A DNA stretch of 64,000 nucleotides from positions 252,764,843 through 252,828,842 of the forward strand of contig NC_090989.1 in NCBI RefSeq assembly GCF_041146395.1, given 5' to 3'. The first letter of the stretch is position 1. Each line of letters begins with the position of its first letter. A program made the translations under genes and the position numbers. Positions 1-12,191 of the stretch are shown here, one piece after another. This DNA comes from Eulemur rufifrons. Lineage: Eukaryota > Chordata > Mammalia > Primates > Lemuridae. Under the pieces are notes generated by a model. It saw nothing but the letters and a program-made list of their open reading frames with translations. It searched no databases and had not been told where the DNA came from.

Positions 1-195
1 AATAGTGCTGCAATAAACAGGGGAGTGCAGGTATCTCTTTGAGGTGCTGGTTTCATTTCCTTTCGATATATACCCAAGAGTGAGATTGCTGGACCATATG
101 GCAGTTCTATTTGTAATTTGTCTCAGGAAATTTCATAGTATTCTTTATAATGGCTGTACTGATTTACATTCCCACTTATGGCTAACAACAGGGTG
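1..195 (-). repeat. L1 3' region fragment
   Basis: The + strand text (AATAGTGCTGCAATAAAC, then GATATATACCCAAGAG and GGGATTGCTGG-like sequence) is the reverse complement of the L1 ORF2 C-terminal coding end. It continues past the left edge. The following bases, 196-470, contain nothing I recognise. Confidence 0.85.
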
Positions 196-471
196 GAACT
201 GAGGATTATTGTAACCTTTGTTCCCCGCCAAATATTTTTCCAATTTCCTTATAGTCTGGGCACACATAATTCAGGCTCAATTGGCCTCAACTCTATGAAG
301 ACTTCTGTTCTTGAATTCTGTGTGATTCCCCTAATCAATCCAAATGCATTCTTACTTAGGAAAAAAAATAAGGGAAAAATATACTCGAGCTTGTTCAAGT
401 GAATCTTTGTTCTTACAATTAAAAGAGGAAAACTAAACAGGTTGGGATGAAAGTTCTTTGAAGAGTCAGTG

Positions 472-813
<342 letters not shown>

Positions 814-1165
814 TCAGTGGCTCACAGCTTATGCCTGCTGTAGATTCAGAGGCCATCAAGATTCCCAGGGGACCCTCTGGGGGCCAGGGCTGGTCCTGTT
901 TGCTCCTGGCTAAGACTAATGTTTTGTTCCCTTGGAGGTTAAGTCCAGGACTCTGAGTATTGTGGAAAGCCCATTAACAATTCAAACTGAATTATTATAA
1001 TAGCTGCTTCTAGCACTCATGGAGAAAACAAGATAGCTGTTCAAAGAGCAACTGGGGGGAGGCAGGGGAAGGCAGGCCACTCAGGTCAGCATAGACTGGG
1101 CTGGCTGATCCACCTGCCCTACCTTTATAGAGCCGCTCTCAGCCCAGGCCAGGCAGCCAGTGACC

Positions 1166-1275
1166 TGCCTTCCAATTCTGGCTCCCACACTCTCTGCCAC
1201 TGCAGAGCACTTGGCTAAGTCTCTCTGCCTCTCTGAGCCTTGATTTCTTATCTGTGAAATGAAAGGGTATAGCCC
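1166..1275 (+). repeat. MIR fragment
   Basis: Core MIR features are readable in order: CTCTGCCACT, the CTTGGCTAAGT block, CTCTCTGAGCCTTGATTTCTT and ATCTGTGAAATG. The copy is old and diverged. Flanking 820-1165 and 1276-1500 hold nothing I can name. Confidence 0.7.
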
Positions 1276-1516
1276 ATCCCTCTCACTAGACAATTCACAT
1301 GAAAACAACTGGGGAATACCCAGAAAGGAGGAATTCGGGGCTCACATCCACAATCTGCCACTCTCTGATTAGCGGTCTCCTTGGGGCGCTCTCCCCCATT
1401 CATTCCCTCCACAGTTCAAGAACAATTGCTCCAAACTTCTAATGCCATTTACAGGACTATTAGAAGGGGATTTGGGTGGCTGATGGTGGTTCTAGTTACC
1501 TGTGCCTGCTGCAAAC

Positions 1517-1530
1517 CCGCCATCTGGTGG
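1517..1530 (-). promoter_or_regulatory. Candidate CTCF site
   Basis: Read on the - strand the 14 bases are CCACCAGATGGCGG, which match the CTCF core consensus CCASYAGRKGGCRS at all 14 positions. It lies about 22 kb upstream of the RECK promoter. Occupancy cannot be told from sequence. Confidence 0.5.
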
Positions 1531-1573
1531 ACATTTCTGAAGCTACCAACTGAAATTTCTGCAAACTCCTGAA

Positions 1574-1742
1574 ATTGGTGCTTCCCACACTTTAATGTGC
1601 TTGTGAGTCACCTGAGGGTCCTGTGAAAATGCAGATTCAGATTCACTGAGTCTGAGGTGGGGTCCGAGATTCTATACTCTAACAAGTTCCTGGGCTAAGC
1701 CTGTGCTGCTACTCTGCTGGCCACACTTTGAGGAGCAAGGCC
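1574..1742 (+). repeat. MER5-type hAT transposon remnant
   Basis: Old non-autonomous hAT-Charlie element. The left part reads CCCACACTTTAATGTGC and GAGTCACCTGAGG, the middle AAAATGCAGATTC, and the right end CCACACTTTGAGGAGCAAGG, in the order of the MER5-like family. Exact family name uncertain. The following 1745-2950 has a T tract (2000-2019), a G run (2288-2299) and nothing further I recognise. Confidence 0.5.
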
Positions 1743-2954
1743 CTGGAAGACTCCGGACCAGGGCAGAGGGCCTGAAGGAAGAAGAGGCAGGGTGGGAGGA
1801 ATTCCTCTCGGAAATCTTCGACCACTGCCAAGCCCTGGGGCACCAGCAAGCTAGAGAGGTGCTCACCCAGCCTGGCAAATACCCTCAAGGCAAAAGCCTA
1901 AAACTTTAATGCTTTTAAGTCTTTGGGTTCCAGATTTCACCTGGTATTTTGGCCTTTGAGTATCTCTTACTGTCTTGGAAAGCTTATCAACACACTTAAA
2001 TTTTTTTTTTTTTTTTTTTACATTTTATTCAGCATGTTTAGTTGTTTTCCACACTCAGCAGGAGGGTTGGTCAGAGAATCTAATTGTCCATACTTCCAGA
2101 AGAGCCATCCTTGACCAGTGTGGTTTATATACCTCCAAAATCAAGTTGTCCAGTAGCTCCCCCCACCCAACGCAGTTCAATAGGCTTCATTAACTCACAG
2201 GGATGGACAAATACTCCCCAGAACAAAGCATTTGTTTTTCCCTTAGAGTGTCAAATTAGACAGTAATCTTAAATATTAGGCTTTCTGGGGGGGGGGGGAG
2301 GAGTTTTTTAAAATCCAGAATTTTCCTTTTCTAAATTAAGAGCAAAGTTTGAATTTATCACTAAAGAGCTTTACCAAAAGCCATAGGAGAGAGAATTCAG
2401 GATATGATGATAAAGGTTTCCAACCTCCTTAGGGGGAAATGTTGGGAGCTAGCGTAGAAATCTAGTGCCCTCTCCATTCTGGGCTGGTGCCCAAAACTAG
2501 AGGTTGTGGGTGATGTTGAGACAATAAAACCTCTGATAGAAATTCCAGACAGGCTAAGGGCAAATTCACAAGTATCAACTGGTTTTCTACTTCTCTAGAA
2601 TGAACATGATGTTATGGATGCTGTAAGCCCAGAGATACTAGACCGGCAACAGACTACCACCCTAAGACTTCCTCAGCCCTCGTGATACATAAGAGGAGTC
2701 CAGAATTCCTGTGTCCCCCTTTAGAGGGAAACAAAGGTAGCTGGATATATTATCTGATTGTGTTGTCAGCAGGATCACCATGATGAGTGAAAAAGTGACC
2801 CCATATTTCAAAGATGTAGAAGAGAATAGCCAAGATTTAGAGCAATCGGAATTTAAGCCATACCTTCAGGGATCCATAGTACCCGAGAGAGAAAGGCAGG
2901 CCCTGGCCAGCTTGGGATTGGTATTTCTGGAGCAACTGGGTATTCATACAGGGA

Positions 2955-4741
2955 AAAAAAAATCAATCTTGGCTTTACATCATACCATACACAAAACTTT
3001 ATCTGAAATGAATCATAGACCTAAATGCTTAAGATAGAACTATAAAATGTCTAGAAGAAAACATGGAAAAAATTTTTGTGACCTCAGAGTAGGCAAAAGT
3101 TTCTTAAGATGCAAAAAGTCCGAACCCTAAAGGAAATAAGTGTTATATTGGACTTCACTGAAATTTAAAATGTTTGCTCTTCAGACAACACCATTAGGAA
3201 AATGAATGCGCATATCAATAGATTGGGAGATAATAGTTGCAATGCATAAATCTGATAAAGGATTTATATCCATAATATATAAAGAATTCTTACAATGCAA
3301 TAAAAAGAAGACAACCCCCCAAAATGGAGAAAAGATTTGAACAGATGCTTCACACAAAAGAGTTTCACAAAAGATTTATGAATGGCCAATAAGCACATGC
3401 AAAATGTCCAACATCATTAGTTATTATGGAACTTCAGATTAAAACCACAATGAGTTTCCACTATATACTCATTGGAATGTTTGAAATGTAGAAGACAGAC
3501 AACACCAAGTGTTAGAGAGGATGTGTAGCAACTAGAACTCTCACGCATTGTGGATGGGTATGTAAAATGGTACGACCCCCTGGAAAGTAGCTACTAGTTT
3601 TTGTAAAGTTTAACACACACTTCCTTATGACTCAGTAATTCCAATCCTGAGTTGTTCTAACTGCATTTTCTTAGATTCTGTATTTGTCTGTTTGGCATCC
3701 ATTAATTACAGGACCAACCTAACAGCTAAAGTTGTTTACATCTCCCCTGAGATCCAGAGCCTATGCTCTGAATCACCTCCTTATCTAACTCTCACACACC
3801 AAGCCTACATTTCCCCTGCCCTAAATCACTCAAGCCGGGAATCAGACACCTAGAGACCACCCTCATAGCCCAAAGTCCACACTTTGTTCAAACTAGCCAA
3901 TCCTAAACTGTTTACTGTTTACTCTGCCCTGCCTTGCCTATCCCACGGAAACCCTAATACAGGCTCTGGGTTGGACTTTTTGCTCAATCCTGCTTCTGCC
4001 TCCTGACCAAACCTTGGTGCTTCCCCATGTGGCCCTGCATGTCATGGAGTGTCCCCTCCTCCTGGGAAACATAAGTAATAAAAATCTTCTTTCAATGTCA
4101 TTGGCCTCTGTGTGTCATCGCCCAGTCATGTACATAAATTAAAATACCTTGAGTACCTTTTGAGACATGAGTGTTTACCCAAGAGAAATGAAAATATATG
4201 GACACACAAAGACTCATATACAAGTGCTCATAGAATCGTTACTCAAATAGCCCCAAACTGAAAATAACTCAAATATCCATCAATATGTCAAAAGATAAAC
4301 ATTTCATCCAGAAGGAAAAAAAAAAACAAATTGAGGTATATTTACACAATGGAACACTACCAAGCAATAAAAAGGAACAAACTGGCAAAAAAAAAAAAAA
4401 AAAAGCAAAAAGCTAAAACATAGGATTATCTCAAAAACAATATACTCAGTGAAAGAAACCAGATACAAAAGAGTACATGGAATATGACTGGAATTCAAGA
4501 AAAGGCAAAACTAACATAGAGTGACAGGAAGCATATCAGTTGTTGCCTGGAGCCAGGGAAGGAAGTGGGGTTGATTGCAAGGACATGAGGAAGCTTTTGG
4601 GAGTGGGGAGAATGTTTTACATGTTGATTTTGTGATGGTTATACAAGTGAATACGTTTCTTAAGACTCATAGAACTGAGTCTTAGAATGGGTACATTTTA
4701 TTATATGCAAATTATGCTTCAATAAAATTGATTAAAAAAAA
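2955..4741 (+). repeat. Old L1 3' end, split by an LTR
   Basis: Sense-strand L1 ORF2 C-terminal region and 3'UTR. Markers are CTAGAAGAAAACAT, AAATGGCCAATAAGCACATG-like sequence, ACACAATGGAA and the tail near 4741 (CTTCAATAAAATTGATTAAAAA). The element is interrupted at 3653-4167 by an LTR. The open frame at 2780-3037 runs from unknown sequence into this L1 and is not a gene. Confidence 0.85.
3653..4167 (+). mobile_element. Solo LTR of an endogenous retrovirus, inside L1
   Basis: A 515-bp insert beginning TGTTCTAACTGC and ending GAGACA, flanked by the 5-bp direct repeat TGAGT (3648-3652 and 4168-4172). Removing the insert restores a continuous L1 reading. TG...CA ends, a 5-bp duplication and an AATAAA signal near 4078 in the + orientation identify a solo LTR, meaning the internal retroviral part was lost by recombination. 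The family was not identified. Confidence 0.8.
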
Positions 4742-5028
4742 GAAGCAACTTCTTTCTTTCTTCAGTTTTCATTTCTTATCTGAATTTTTTATCTGACTGA
4801 ATTAGTAATTTCCTTTAAAAACTATCTTCTTCCCCCACCCTAATCTCATTTTAAATAGCTCTAAAATGTAGCCAAGGGCAAACAGATATAAAAATGTGGT
4901 CAAGTGCAAAATAAAAGGCATAAATATAGCTGAGAAAGAAATATATGTCAAATTCTGCAAAAATACAATCACAGTATTTCTAAAAATTAACCAGAAAACT
5001 ATTAGTAACATGAGTTCAAAAAAGTTAG

Positions 5029-5794
5029 GAGAAGAAACATGAAAAAAATCCTCAATGTCACTAATCATCAGGGAAATGCAAATTAAAACCACAATGAGAT
5101 ATCACCTTACCCTAGTAGAATGGCTTTTATTAAAAAGTCCAAAACCAATAGATGCTGGCTTGGATGCAGAGAGAAAGGAATGCTTATCCATTATTGGTGG
5201 GACTGCAAATTAGTACAGCCTCTATGGAAAACAGTATGGAGATTCCTCAAAGAACTAAAAGTAGACCTTCCATTTGATCCAAAAATCCCACTACTGGGTA
5301 TTTACCCAAAGGAAAAGAATTCATTTTATCAAAAAGATACCTGCACTCTAATGTTTATTGCAGCCCAATTCACAACTGCAAAGATGTGGAATCAACCCAA
5401 ATGTCCATCAATTCATGAGTGGATTAATAAAATGTGGTATATGTACACCATGAAATACGACTCAGCCATATAAAAAGATGAATTAATACCTTTGCAACAA
5501 TCTGGATGGAACTGGAGACCATTCTCCTAAGTTAAGTATAGCAAGAATGGAAAAACAAACAACACATGTACTCACTATTAAATTGCAACTAACTGATGAG
5601 CACACAAGTGCACATCAAGTAAAACTCACTGGAAAACAACCAGGGGGAGGGGTATCTGGGGAGGGGAATAAACGAACCTAATGGATACTGTGAACACTAT
5701 TTGGGTGACCGGCACACCTATAGCCAGGACTCAAGCATTACAAAAATAATCCATGTAACCTAAAACATTTGTACCCCCTTAATATTTGGGGGGG
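5029..5794 (+). mobile_element. 5'-truncated L1 with target duplication
   Basis: Sense-strand L1 3' end encoding the ORF2 C-terminal region; the longest open stretch (5120-5473) contains [16 protein letters not shown] and PKCPSIHEWINKMWY. A lemur-type 3'UTR follows. The same AAAAAGTTAG sequence flanks both ends (5019-5028 and 5795-5804), as expected for target-primed insertion with 5' truncation. Not a functional gene. Confidence 0.85.
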
Positions 5795-6535
5795 AAAAAG
5801 TTAGAGGATAGAAATAACTTCCCCCAGAGCAATTGTATTCCTACATACATATTTGTACATTCAATACACAGCAAAACAAACAAAAATCAACAAAAATACT
5901 ATTCTCTTCACAGTAGTAATAGTATCAAATAATTGAGAATAAACATGATTCCAAACATGACAGATCAAGTAAAAAAAAAAATGTATAAGACTGTTACAGG
6001 AGTGTAAAGGAAGGCAGAGTGATTGGCTGGGGATTAGGGGAAAGCAACAGTAAAAATGACCTTTATTCTTAAGGCGGAAGCTCTCAAATTGTAACAAAAG
6101 AACTTCTTTAATATACATATTCCTGCACTCTGCCCTCAAAGATTCAAATTCTGGTACGTCTGAGGTAGGGGCAATAGGAAGTCTGGCCTTATAAAATAGT
6201 TATTTGGTGTTTTAAATCCCTCCATGTTAAAGAGAATACATAAATTGCTAGTGAAGAATAATGGAACAATGCAAGGATCTTTTGAAGGTATCAATCAATA
6301 TTAGATTCTTCCTACCAGATGTGAACTTACTTACAAAGTAATAATTACTAAATTATACACCATGAGTTTTTTTTAAGTTTTGTAAAATCAGTGGTAACCG
6401 TGATACCAGAAAATGAATGCAAAATGTAAGAATTTAATACATATACATCAGATCAAAATTAATAGCATAAAGAAGGAATCACTTTTGAATAAATAGTGGG
6501 ACACCAGCAACATTCAATTGAAGGAAGGTTTGTTT

Positions 6536-6575
6536 GCCTTTGATCCGTACGTCACGCCTTTGATCCGTACGTCAC
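6536..6575 (+). repeat. Exact 20-bp tandem duplication with CRE-like half sites
   Basis: Two identical 20-bp units in direct tandem (6536-6555 and 6556-6575). Each contains GATCCGTACGTCAC; on the - strand this includes GTGACGTA, a CREB/ATF-type half site, and two CpGs, unusual in this AT-rich setting. Confidence 0.9.
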
Positions 6576-7255
6576 ACCATATGCTGCAATAAACTTCAGC
6601 TGGTTTAGAGTTAAATATAAAACACCATTATGATTACAAAAAGCTAAAAAAGAACAGAATGACATATTTATGCCAGCTGTGGATGAGAGCGTGACTCATT
6701 TTGGAAGAGAAAGAGAGTAACAGAATCAAAATAGATATGTTCAAACATACATTGTACAAACCTCTTGAATAATATATAGTCTGATTAAACAAGAATCAAA
6801 CTTCTCCCAAAAGGAGGTTTGTTAGGTTCCACATGTATTTGATTTAAAATATGTATATTCTAAATAAGTTCATATGCAAGACACTGGACACACGCAAATT
6901 TGTTATGTTTAAATTTTTGACATACTAGAGGCTACCACCACATTAATGTGTGTGCTGTTAAATTGACTCACTTTTGTGCAGACCTTGGGATAAATCTTTT
7001 CCTGCCATATTTGTGCATTTATTTATCTTTTTAAATGTCCTTGATTAGAAAAAAAAAAGGGTAGCTCTGTGATATTTTCTTTAATCTAAGCCTATGCACA
7101 TAGCTCAAGTAAAATTATACAAGTACACACATGTGCTGTTCTCAGTCATTGGCCAAGGCTCAGAATCATCTATTTGGTACGTGTCTTCACTATGGTGTCA
7201 TAGCCAATTGCATAATAATAAGTGAATATATAACTAGTCACACAAAAATAATGTA

Positions 7256-7346
7256 GCATTATAAATAGTATCAGGATTAAGAATAAATTTTGGTTGCTAC
7301 TACATTATAAACAGTATCAGTATTAAACATAAGTTTTGGTTGCTAC
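7256..7346 (+). repeat. Imperfect tandem duplication of about 46 bp
   Basis: The segment ending TTTTGGTTGCTAC (near 7300) is repeated immediately (near 7346) with a handful of substitutions. Both copies run from CATTATAAAYAGTATCAG through to GGTTGCTAC. Confidence 0.8.
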
Positions 7347-7494
7347 TCCTTTGATTCTTTTATATTTGTGGCAAGGAATTTGAACAGTTATCAAATCTTA
7401 TCAGTGAATCAACTTTTTCATATTTTATTGTCTAATTAACATTTTTTAAATTAATAAACTTTTTAAGAACAAAATTGAGCAGAAACATCCAGTA

Positions 7495-7745
7495 GGTAGC
7501 CTTTTCAGATTGGCTTCTTTCAGTTAGTAATACACATTTAAGTTTCCTCTGTGTCTTTTCATGGCTTGATAACTCATTTCTTTTTAGCACTGAGTATTAT
7601 TCTATAGTCTGGATGGACCACAGTTTATTTATCCATCTACCTACTGAAAGACATCTTGGTAGCCTCCAAGTTTTGGCAATTAGGAATAAAGCTGCTATGA
7701 ACATCCTTGCGCAGGTTTTTGTGTGGACATAAGTTTTCATAAGCC
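7495..7745 (-). repeat. Old L1 fragment
   Basis: The + strand reads TTCATGGCTTGATAACTC, then a TATTCTATAG-like block, TTTATCCATCTACC and AATAAAGCTGCTATGAACAT, the complement of L1 ORF2 3' sequence, well diverged. Confidence 0.8.
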
Positions 7746-9235
7746 AATATTGAAACGAAAATTCCTCAGTACTTCTTTTTCAAAGTACTATTTTAATTTA
7801 AAATGAGTTGTCTGAGACTGGAAGTTGAATTATTTCAAAAACCGTGATCCTTTGCAAACTACTCGTCTGTATGGATCAGAATTTTCTCTACAGCAGGCAA
7901 CCAAAATAAAAATACAAAAATAAATTGGAAGCTGAAATTTGTATGACTACAATTGTCATCCAGAATTCCAGAATTCAATTTTTATGTTCATCAAAATCTT
8001 GCTCCTTGTCTTTGAATTCTCATTTGTTGTCTCTGAACTGAGTAATTGTTCGAAGCCATGCTCCCAGTTATTAAATTAACAGTGAACATGACACAATTGC
8101 AATTGGAAAATGTTATCTCTTGCTGGGTAGTTACTTTCAAACAACTAGAAGGGGTGCTCAAATCTTTACTGGAGGGGCACAGAAAACATTCAGCTACTGT
8201 TCTGTGTGGAGCAAAGAACAGGACACACTGCAGCCATTTCTACTCTACACCCACAACATGCTGAGTGCAGGGGAATTTTAGGAGGTCTGTCACTTCCCTG
8301 AGCTCCACAGGGAAGTGAGGCTCAGATCCCTTCTTATCTCATATTCTCAAGCCTTTCTGGGGGTTCTATGTCCCACCCTACTGCATCCCCCATAAGCAAC
8401 CCCTTCTTCTCCTCCAGTGGCTCTGCTCCTCCTGCATCAGAGTGAATCAAATTATTGGGGACTAATGGGGGTAGAAGGAACTATAGCTGACTGATCACTG
8501 TATTCTTCCAGGTCTGTTGTTCATGCAAATATTTTATGCCCTCAGCTTTTCAGGCCAGGTTCTGATATTTCAAAATCTTTTTCTCCTAAAGCCACTGTCT
8601 CTGTCTGAAATTTGTAGTGTCTGGTTTTTAAACCCAAAAGCTAGTAATTGTCCTCTTTGTCTATTTTTCTACTCTAATGTATATATACCTGAAGAAATGA
8701 ATGCCTTGTTCTCATGTTTTAGTTCTAGTGAGGGAATTACTAGGAATAAAAAATACATTAATTAATATTTCACAAAATTGCCCCACAATACACATATGAA
8801 ACCAGATGCCATAAAGTCTTAGTTAAATAACTCAAAATGGACCTCTTATTATTTCATCATGATAAAATGTGTTTAGGCTAAACAGATTCAGAAAAATTAT
8901 TTCCATTAAAGATTAACTTCAAAAATTTACTATGTATAAATTCTAGAAAACAATGGATAGACTTCTATTTAATTAAAATTATTAAGACCCCGCCACGTTC
9001 TTCATAAAAACAGCTTCTCTTTTTTAAAGAGATTCAGACTCTGTTTCAGGAAGCAATTAAGAAATGAAGATGGTCTCAGACAAAAATCTCATGCCCTCAT
9101 GAATGAGAGAGACAGATAATAAACAACCAATACATTGGGAAAGTAAATAATGTATTTTATAACATATATATTAAAATGTTATGTTAGAAGGTAATAATGG
9201 CTTTTGAAAATATGAAGTGTGAAAGAGGGGAAACG
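7746..9235. other. Intergenic stretch, unassigned
   Basis: No recognisable gene or repeat. A modestly GC-richer part at 8040-8480 contains a 72-codon open frame (8046-8264) with no family resemblance; I treat it as chance. Confidence 0.5.
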
Positions 9236-9239
9236 AATG

Positions 9240-9740
9240 CAGGGGTGAGGTTGTGTTGAAATTTTAAGGAGGGCAGTGAAGGAAGGCCATTTGAGTTAAG
9301 ACCTAAAAAAGAAAAGGGAGAGTTGTACAACTACAAAACAGAAATGAACTACAAGTGCAAGAGTCCTGAGGGAGAAGATACATGGAGCAATTAAGGAAAG
9401 GCACCAAGTAAGACTGGCTGGACGTGATGGATGAATGAGACAGAAGTTGTAGGAAATAAAGTCAGAGAGGTGAGAAGAAAAGGCAAGGGTGCAAGACCTT
9501 GAGAATCTTGTAATAAATTTGACTTTTTCTTTGAGTAATATTAGAAGACTTTGGAGAGTTCTGAAGAGAGGAATGACATGAACTGAATTACTTTAAAGCA
9601 TAACTATAATTGATTTGTTGAAAATAAATAGTAGGGAGTAAAGGATGTATAAAAGGAGATCACTTAGGAAGCTATTACAATATTTAGGGCAAGACATGAT
9701 GATGGCTTAGACTAGGGTGGCAGCGGTGAAGGTAGTTAAA
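9240..9740 (+). repeat. L2-like ancient repeat
   Basis: Characteristic phrases of this mammalian-wide family appear in order: GGAAGGCCATTTGAG, GAATGACATGA, AGGAAGCTATTACAATAT and GATGATGGCTTAGACTAGGG. They resemble the second L2-like copy at 26290-26990. Family assignment is from memory. Confidence 0.6.
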
Positions 9741-9744
9741 AGTA

Positions 9745-10790
9745 ACCTTCATTGTTTCTGATTAAATGTCAGCCTTTGCCTGTATCATTTTCTTATATTT
9801 AATCTGTCTTTTTTCTCTGGCTGATTTTGAGATTATTAAATATCTCTTTATCTTTAGTTTCTAGCAGTTTGACTATGTTTCTAGGTTGAAGTCTTCGTTG
9901 TATTTATTCTGCTTGGGGTACACTGAGCTTTTGAGGTCTGAAAGTTGATGTTTTTCACCAAATTGGGGGAATCTGGGGCTATAATTCTTTCCTTTTTTTC
10001 CTACCTCATTCTTTCTCATCTCCTTATGGACTTCAATTACAAATACATAATATCTCTTGAGATTGCCCCACAAGTCACTGAAGACCTGCTCATTTTATTC
10101 CAGTATTTCCCCCCATGTTCTTTAGATTAGACAATTTTTATTGATCTAGCTTCAAGTTCAATTATTCTTTCTTCTGTCATTTCCAATGTGTTGAATTTTT
10201 AATTCTCATATTGTGCTTTATTTATAGGTCTGTAATTTCTAGTTGGTTCTATTTTTGTATTTTCCATTTTTCTGCTGAGGTGACAGCCCTGCTTTAGCAG
10301 TGAGGACCATGTCCTTATGTGAGGAGCAAGTCCTAGGTCCAGTGAAAAGTGGAAATTTACTAGTCATGTGAAAAAAAATGGGAAAATATAACCAATTATC
10401 AAGATTAAAAATAGTTGATGGAAATCATCATCAAGATTACCGTGATGTTGAAATTAGCAGACAAGGACTTTAAAGCACTTGTCATACATATATTTAAGCA
10501 CGTAAAGTAAAATATGGTCATCTTCAAGAAACAAAGGGGTGATCTCAGCAGATCCGCAAATAACTGAACTGCATGCCAGACCAAAATGTAACATTCTTTA
10601 AAGAAGTACACACACAAGCCAAAGATTTTGTACTCAAAATATAAAATTTGCAATGTATGACGTGCAATCAAAATTTGTCCAGCATGTAAAGAAGCAGGAA
10701 AATATTACTCACAATCAGGAAGAAAAAAAAGAAACAGGTAAAATTAATTTTAATAATATTTTACATTCTTGTTTTTATACTAAGTCTTTA
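9745..10790. other. Intergenic stretch, unassigned
   Basis: AT-rich; the part from about 9750 to 10270 resembles antisense L1 3' sequence but too weakly to call. No gene. Confidence 0.4.
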
Positions 10791-10794
10791 AAAT

Positions 10795-10890
10795 CTGGTT
10801 TTAGCATGTTTCAATTTGGACTAGCCACATTTCAAGTGCTCAAGAGCCACATGTGGCTAGTGTTTGCCATATTGGACAGTGCTACTCTAG
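10795..10890 (+). repeat. hAT-type DNA transposon fragment
   Basis: Contains GACTAGCCACATTTCAAGTG, GAGCCACATGTGGCTAGTG and ATATTGGACAGTGCTACT, the terminal part of a common non-autonomous hAT family. The same family occurs at 38055-38245 in the other orientation. Confidence 0.7.
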
Positions 10891-10999
10891 ACTTTTGACC
10901 TTCTCTCTTGAGGAGGAGTGGAGAGCGAGGAGGGAAGTGAATTCAGCTGGTCAGTACTGTGGCCCAAGTTGAAGGTTGTCCTCATCTCTTATTACAGTT

Positions 11000-11225
11000 C
11001 TAGAGTGTTTAACATCATTCACTATCTGTCAAGCACTGTGTTAGATATTTAAAATACAGTATGAATCTTCTCAAGAAGTCCAAGATAAAAGTAAGGAAAA
11101 ACCTGAGACTTAGAGAAGTTAAATAAATTAGCCCAAGGTCAATAGCTAGTTAGTGGAAGAGTGCAATTTGGACTCAGGAGTGTTTTAAAACCATGCTCTT
11201 TCTACTACATTACATGGCTGCTCTA
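11000..11225 (-). repeat. MIR
   Basis: The + strand is the MIR complement: TGTCAAGCACTGTGTTAG, CTGAGACTTAGAGAAGTTAA, GCCCAAGGTCAATAGCTAG and CATGCTCTTTCTACTACA. Sequence from 11226 to 12000 holds nothing I can name. Confidence 0.8.
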
Positions 11226-11999
11226 CTTCCCATGGGAAAGCTAACTACTTCTGGTGGTCTGAATGGAGGTCAACTGGAAAAAGCTATTGGCTTCATCACT
11301 AAATAACAAGGTAATTCCCAAATGGATGTGTTATTTTCTCAAGCCTACTGACAATGCCTGAGGCTAGTGTCAGATCACTTGTGTCAATGGGAAATAGTCA
11401 ATAGAGTCTCCAAATTCTATCTGCTTTATGGGCTCCCCTCACAGAAGGGTAAAAAGGCATATAGTGGGCCAAAGAATGCTTGGCCAAGAAGGGCCTCAAT
11501 TTCCCTACTGACTTTCCTCAGGGATTCAGTGTCTGGTCAGCAATCTTTCAGGAAAAGAGGATCTCAAGCAACTCCCACTTACCATTGCTCATTATCACAA
11601 CTCAGATTTCAGCCATTCTTCTAGCATGTTTATCCTAATTATATAGCTTGGTAGTAGAGCAATAAGTATTCTCTCCTTCCAAGGCACTTCAGCCTCATTA
11701 GCATACCTACATTGATTCACTTGGCCAGAGCATCTTTCTTGCAGTATCTCATAAGAGTTTCCTGGAAATAGTCATTTATCACTCTATAACTAAGAGATCT
11801 TCAAGTATTCTCTTTGTGCATCACCTCAGGTATCACCTCTGTGAGTCAGCAGAGGTGAGCTCAACCACTCCTGCTTTTGGGGGACTTAGAATCTTTGAAC
11901 ACAACTTAATCCTTTATCCTTTTCCTCTTTCTTCAGTTTCTACTTCAGGGCCAGTGATTTTGTTGGGGGAGTGGTGGATAATCTTTCTTGTTATATATA

Positions 12000-12191
12000 T
12001 AAATTGAGTCCCCCACAAAATTCTTACATTGAAGTACTAACCCCCAGAACCTCAGAATGAGACCTTATTTGGAAAGAGGGTCATTGCAGATGTAATTAGT
12101 TAAGATAAGGTCATAGTGGAGAAGGGTGAGCCCCTGAAACAATATGACTGGTATCCTTATAAAAAGGGGTGATTTGGACACAGACATATAC
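12000..12191 (+). repeat. Dispersed mammalian repeat, left part
   Basis: Motifs GACCTTATTTGGAAAGAGGG, GCAGATGTAATTAGTTAAG and GGTATCCTTATAAAAAGGGG match a common ancient repeat. Its right part resumes at 13262, so the element was split by the intervening LTR. I do not assign a family name. Confidence 0.7.

Larger units (their letters stand above)
5805..7490. other. Intergenic stretch with local duplications
   Basis: AT-rich, no gene. It contains an exact 20-bp tandem duplication (6536-6575) and an imperfect duplication of about 46 bp (7256-7346), listed separately. The rest is unassigned. Confidence 0.6.

Noticed and set aside
2780..3037. 85-codon open frame with an acidic N-terminal half
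   Set aside because: It runs from unassigned sequence straight into old L1 3' sequence; no splice or family support.
5120..5473. 117-codon open frame resembling a conserved protein
   Set aside because: It is the C-terminal part of L1 ORF2 in a 5'-truncated element with its own target duplication.
8046..8264. 72-codon open frame in a GC-richer patch
   Set aside because: No recognisable domain, no splice structure and a length within chance for this composition.
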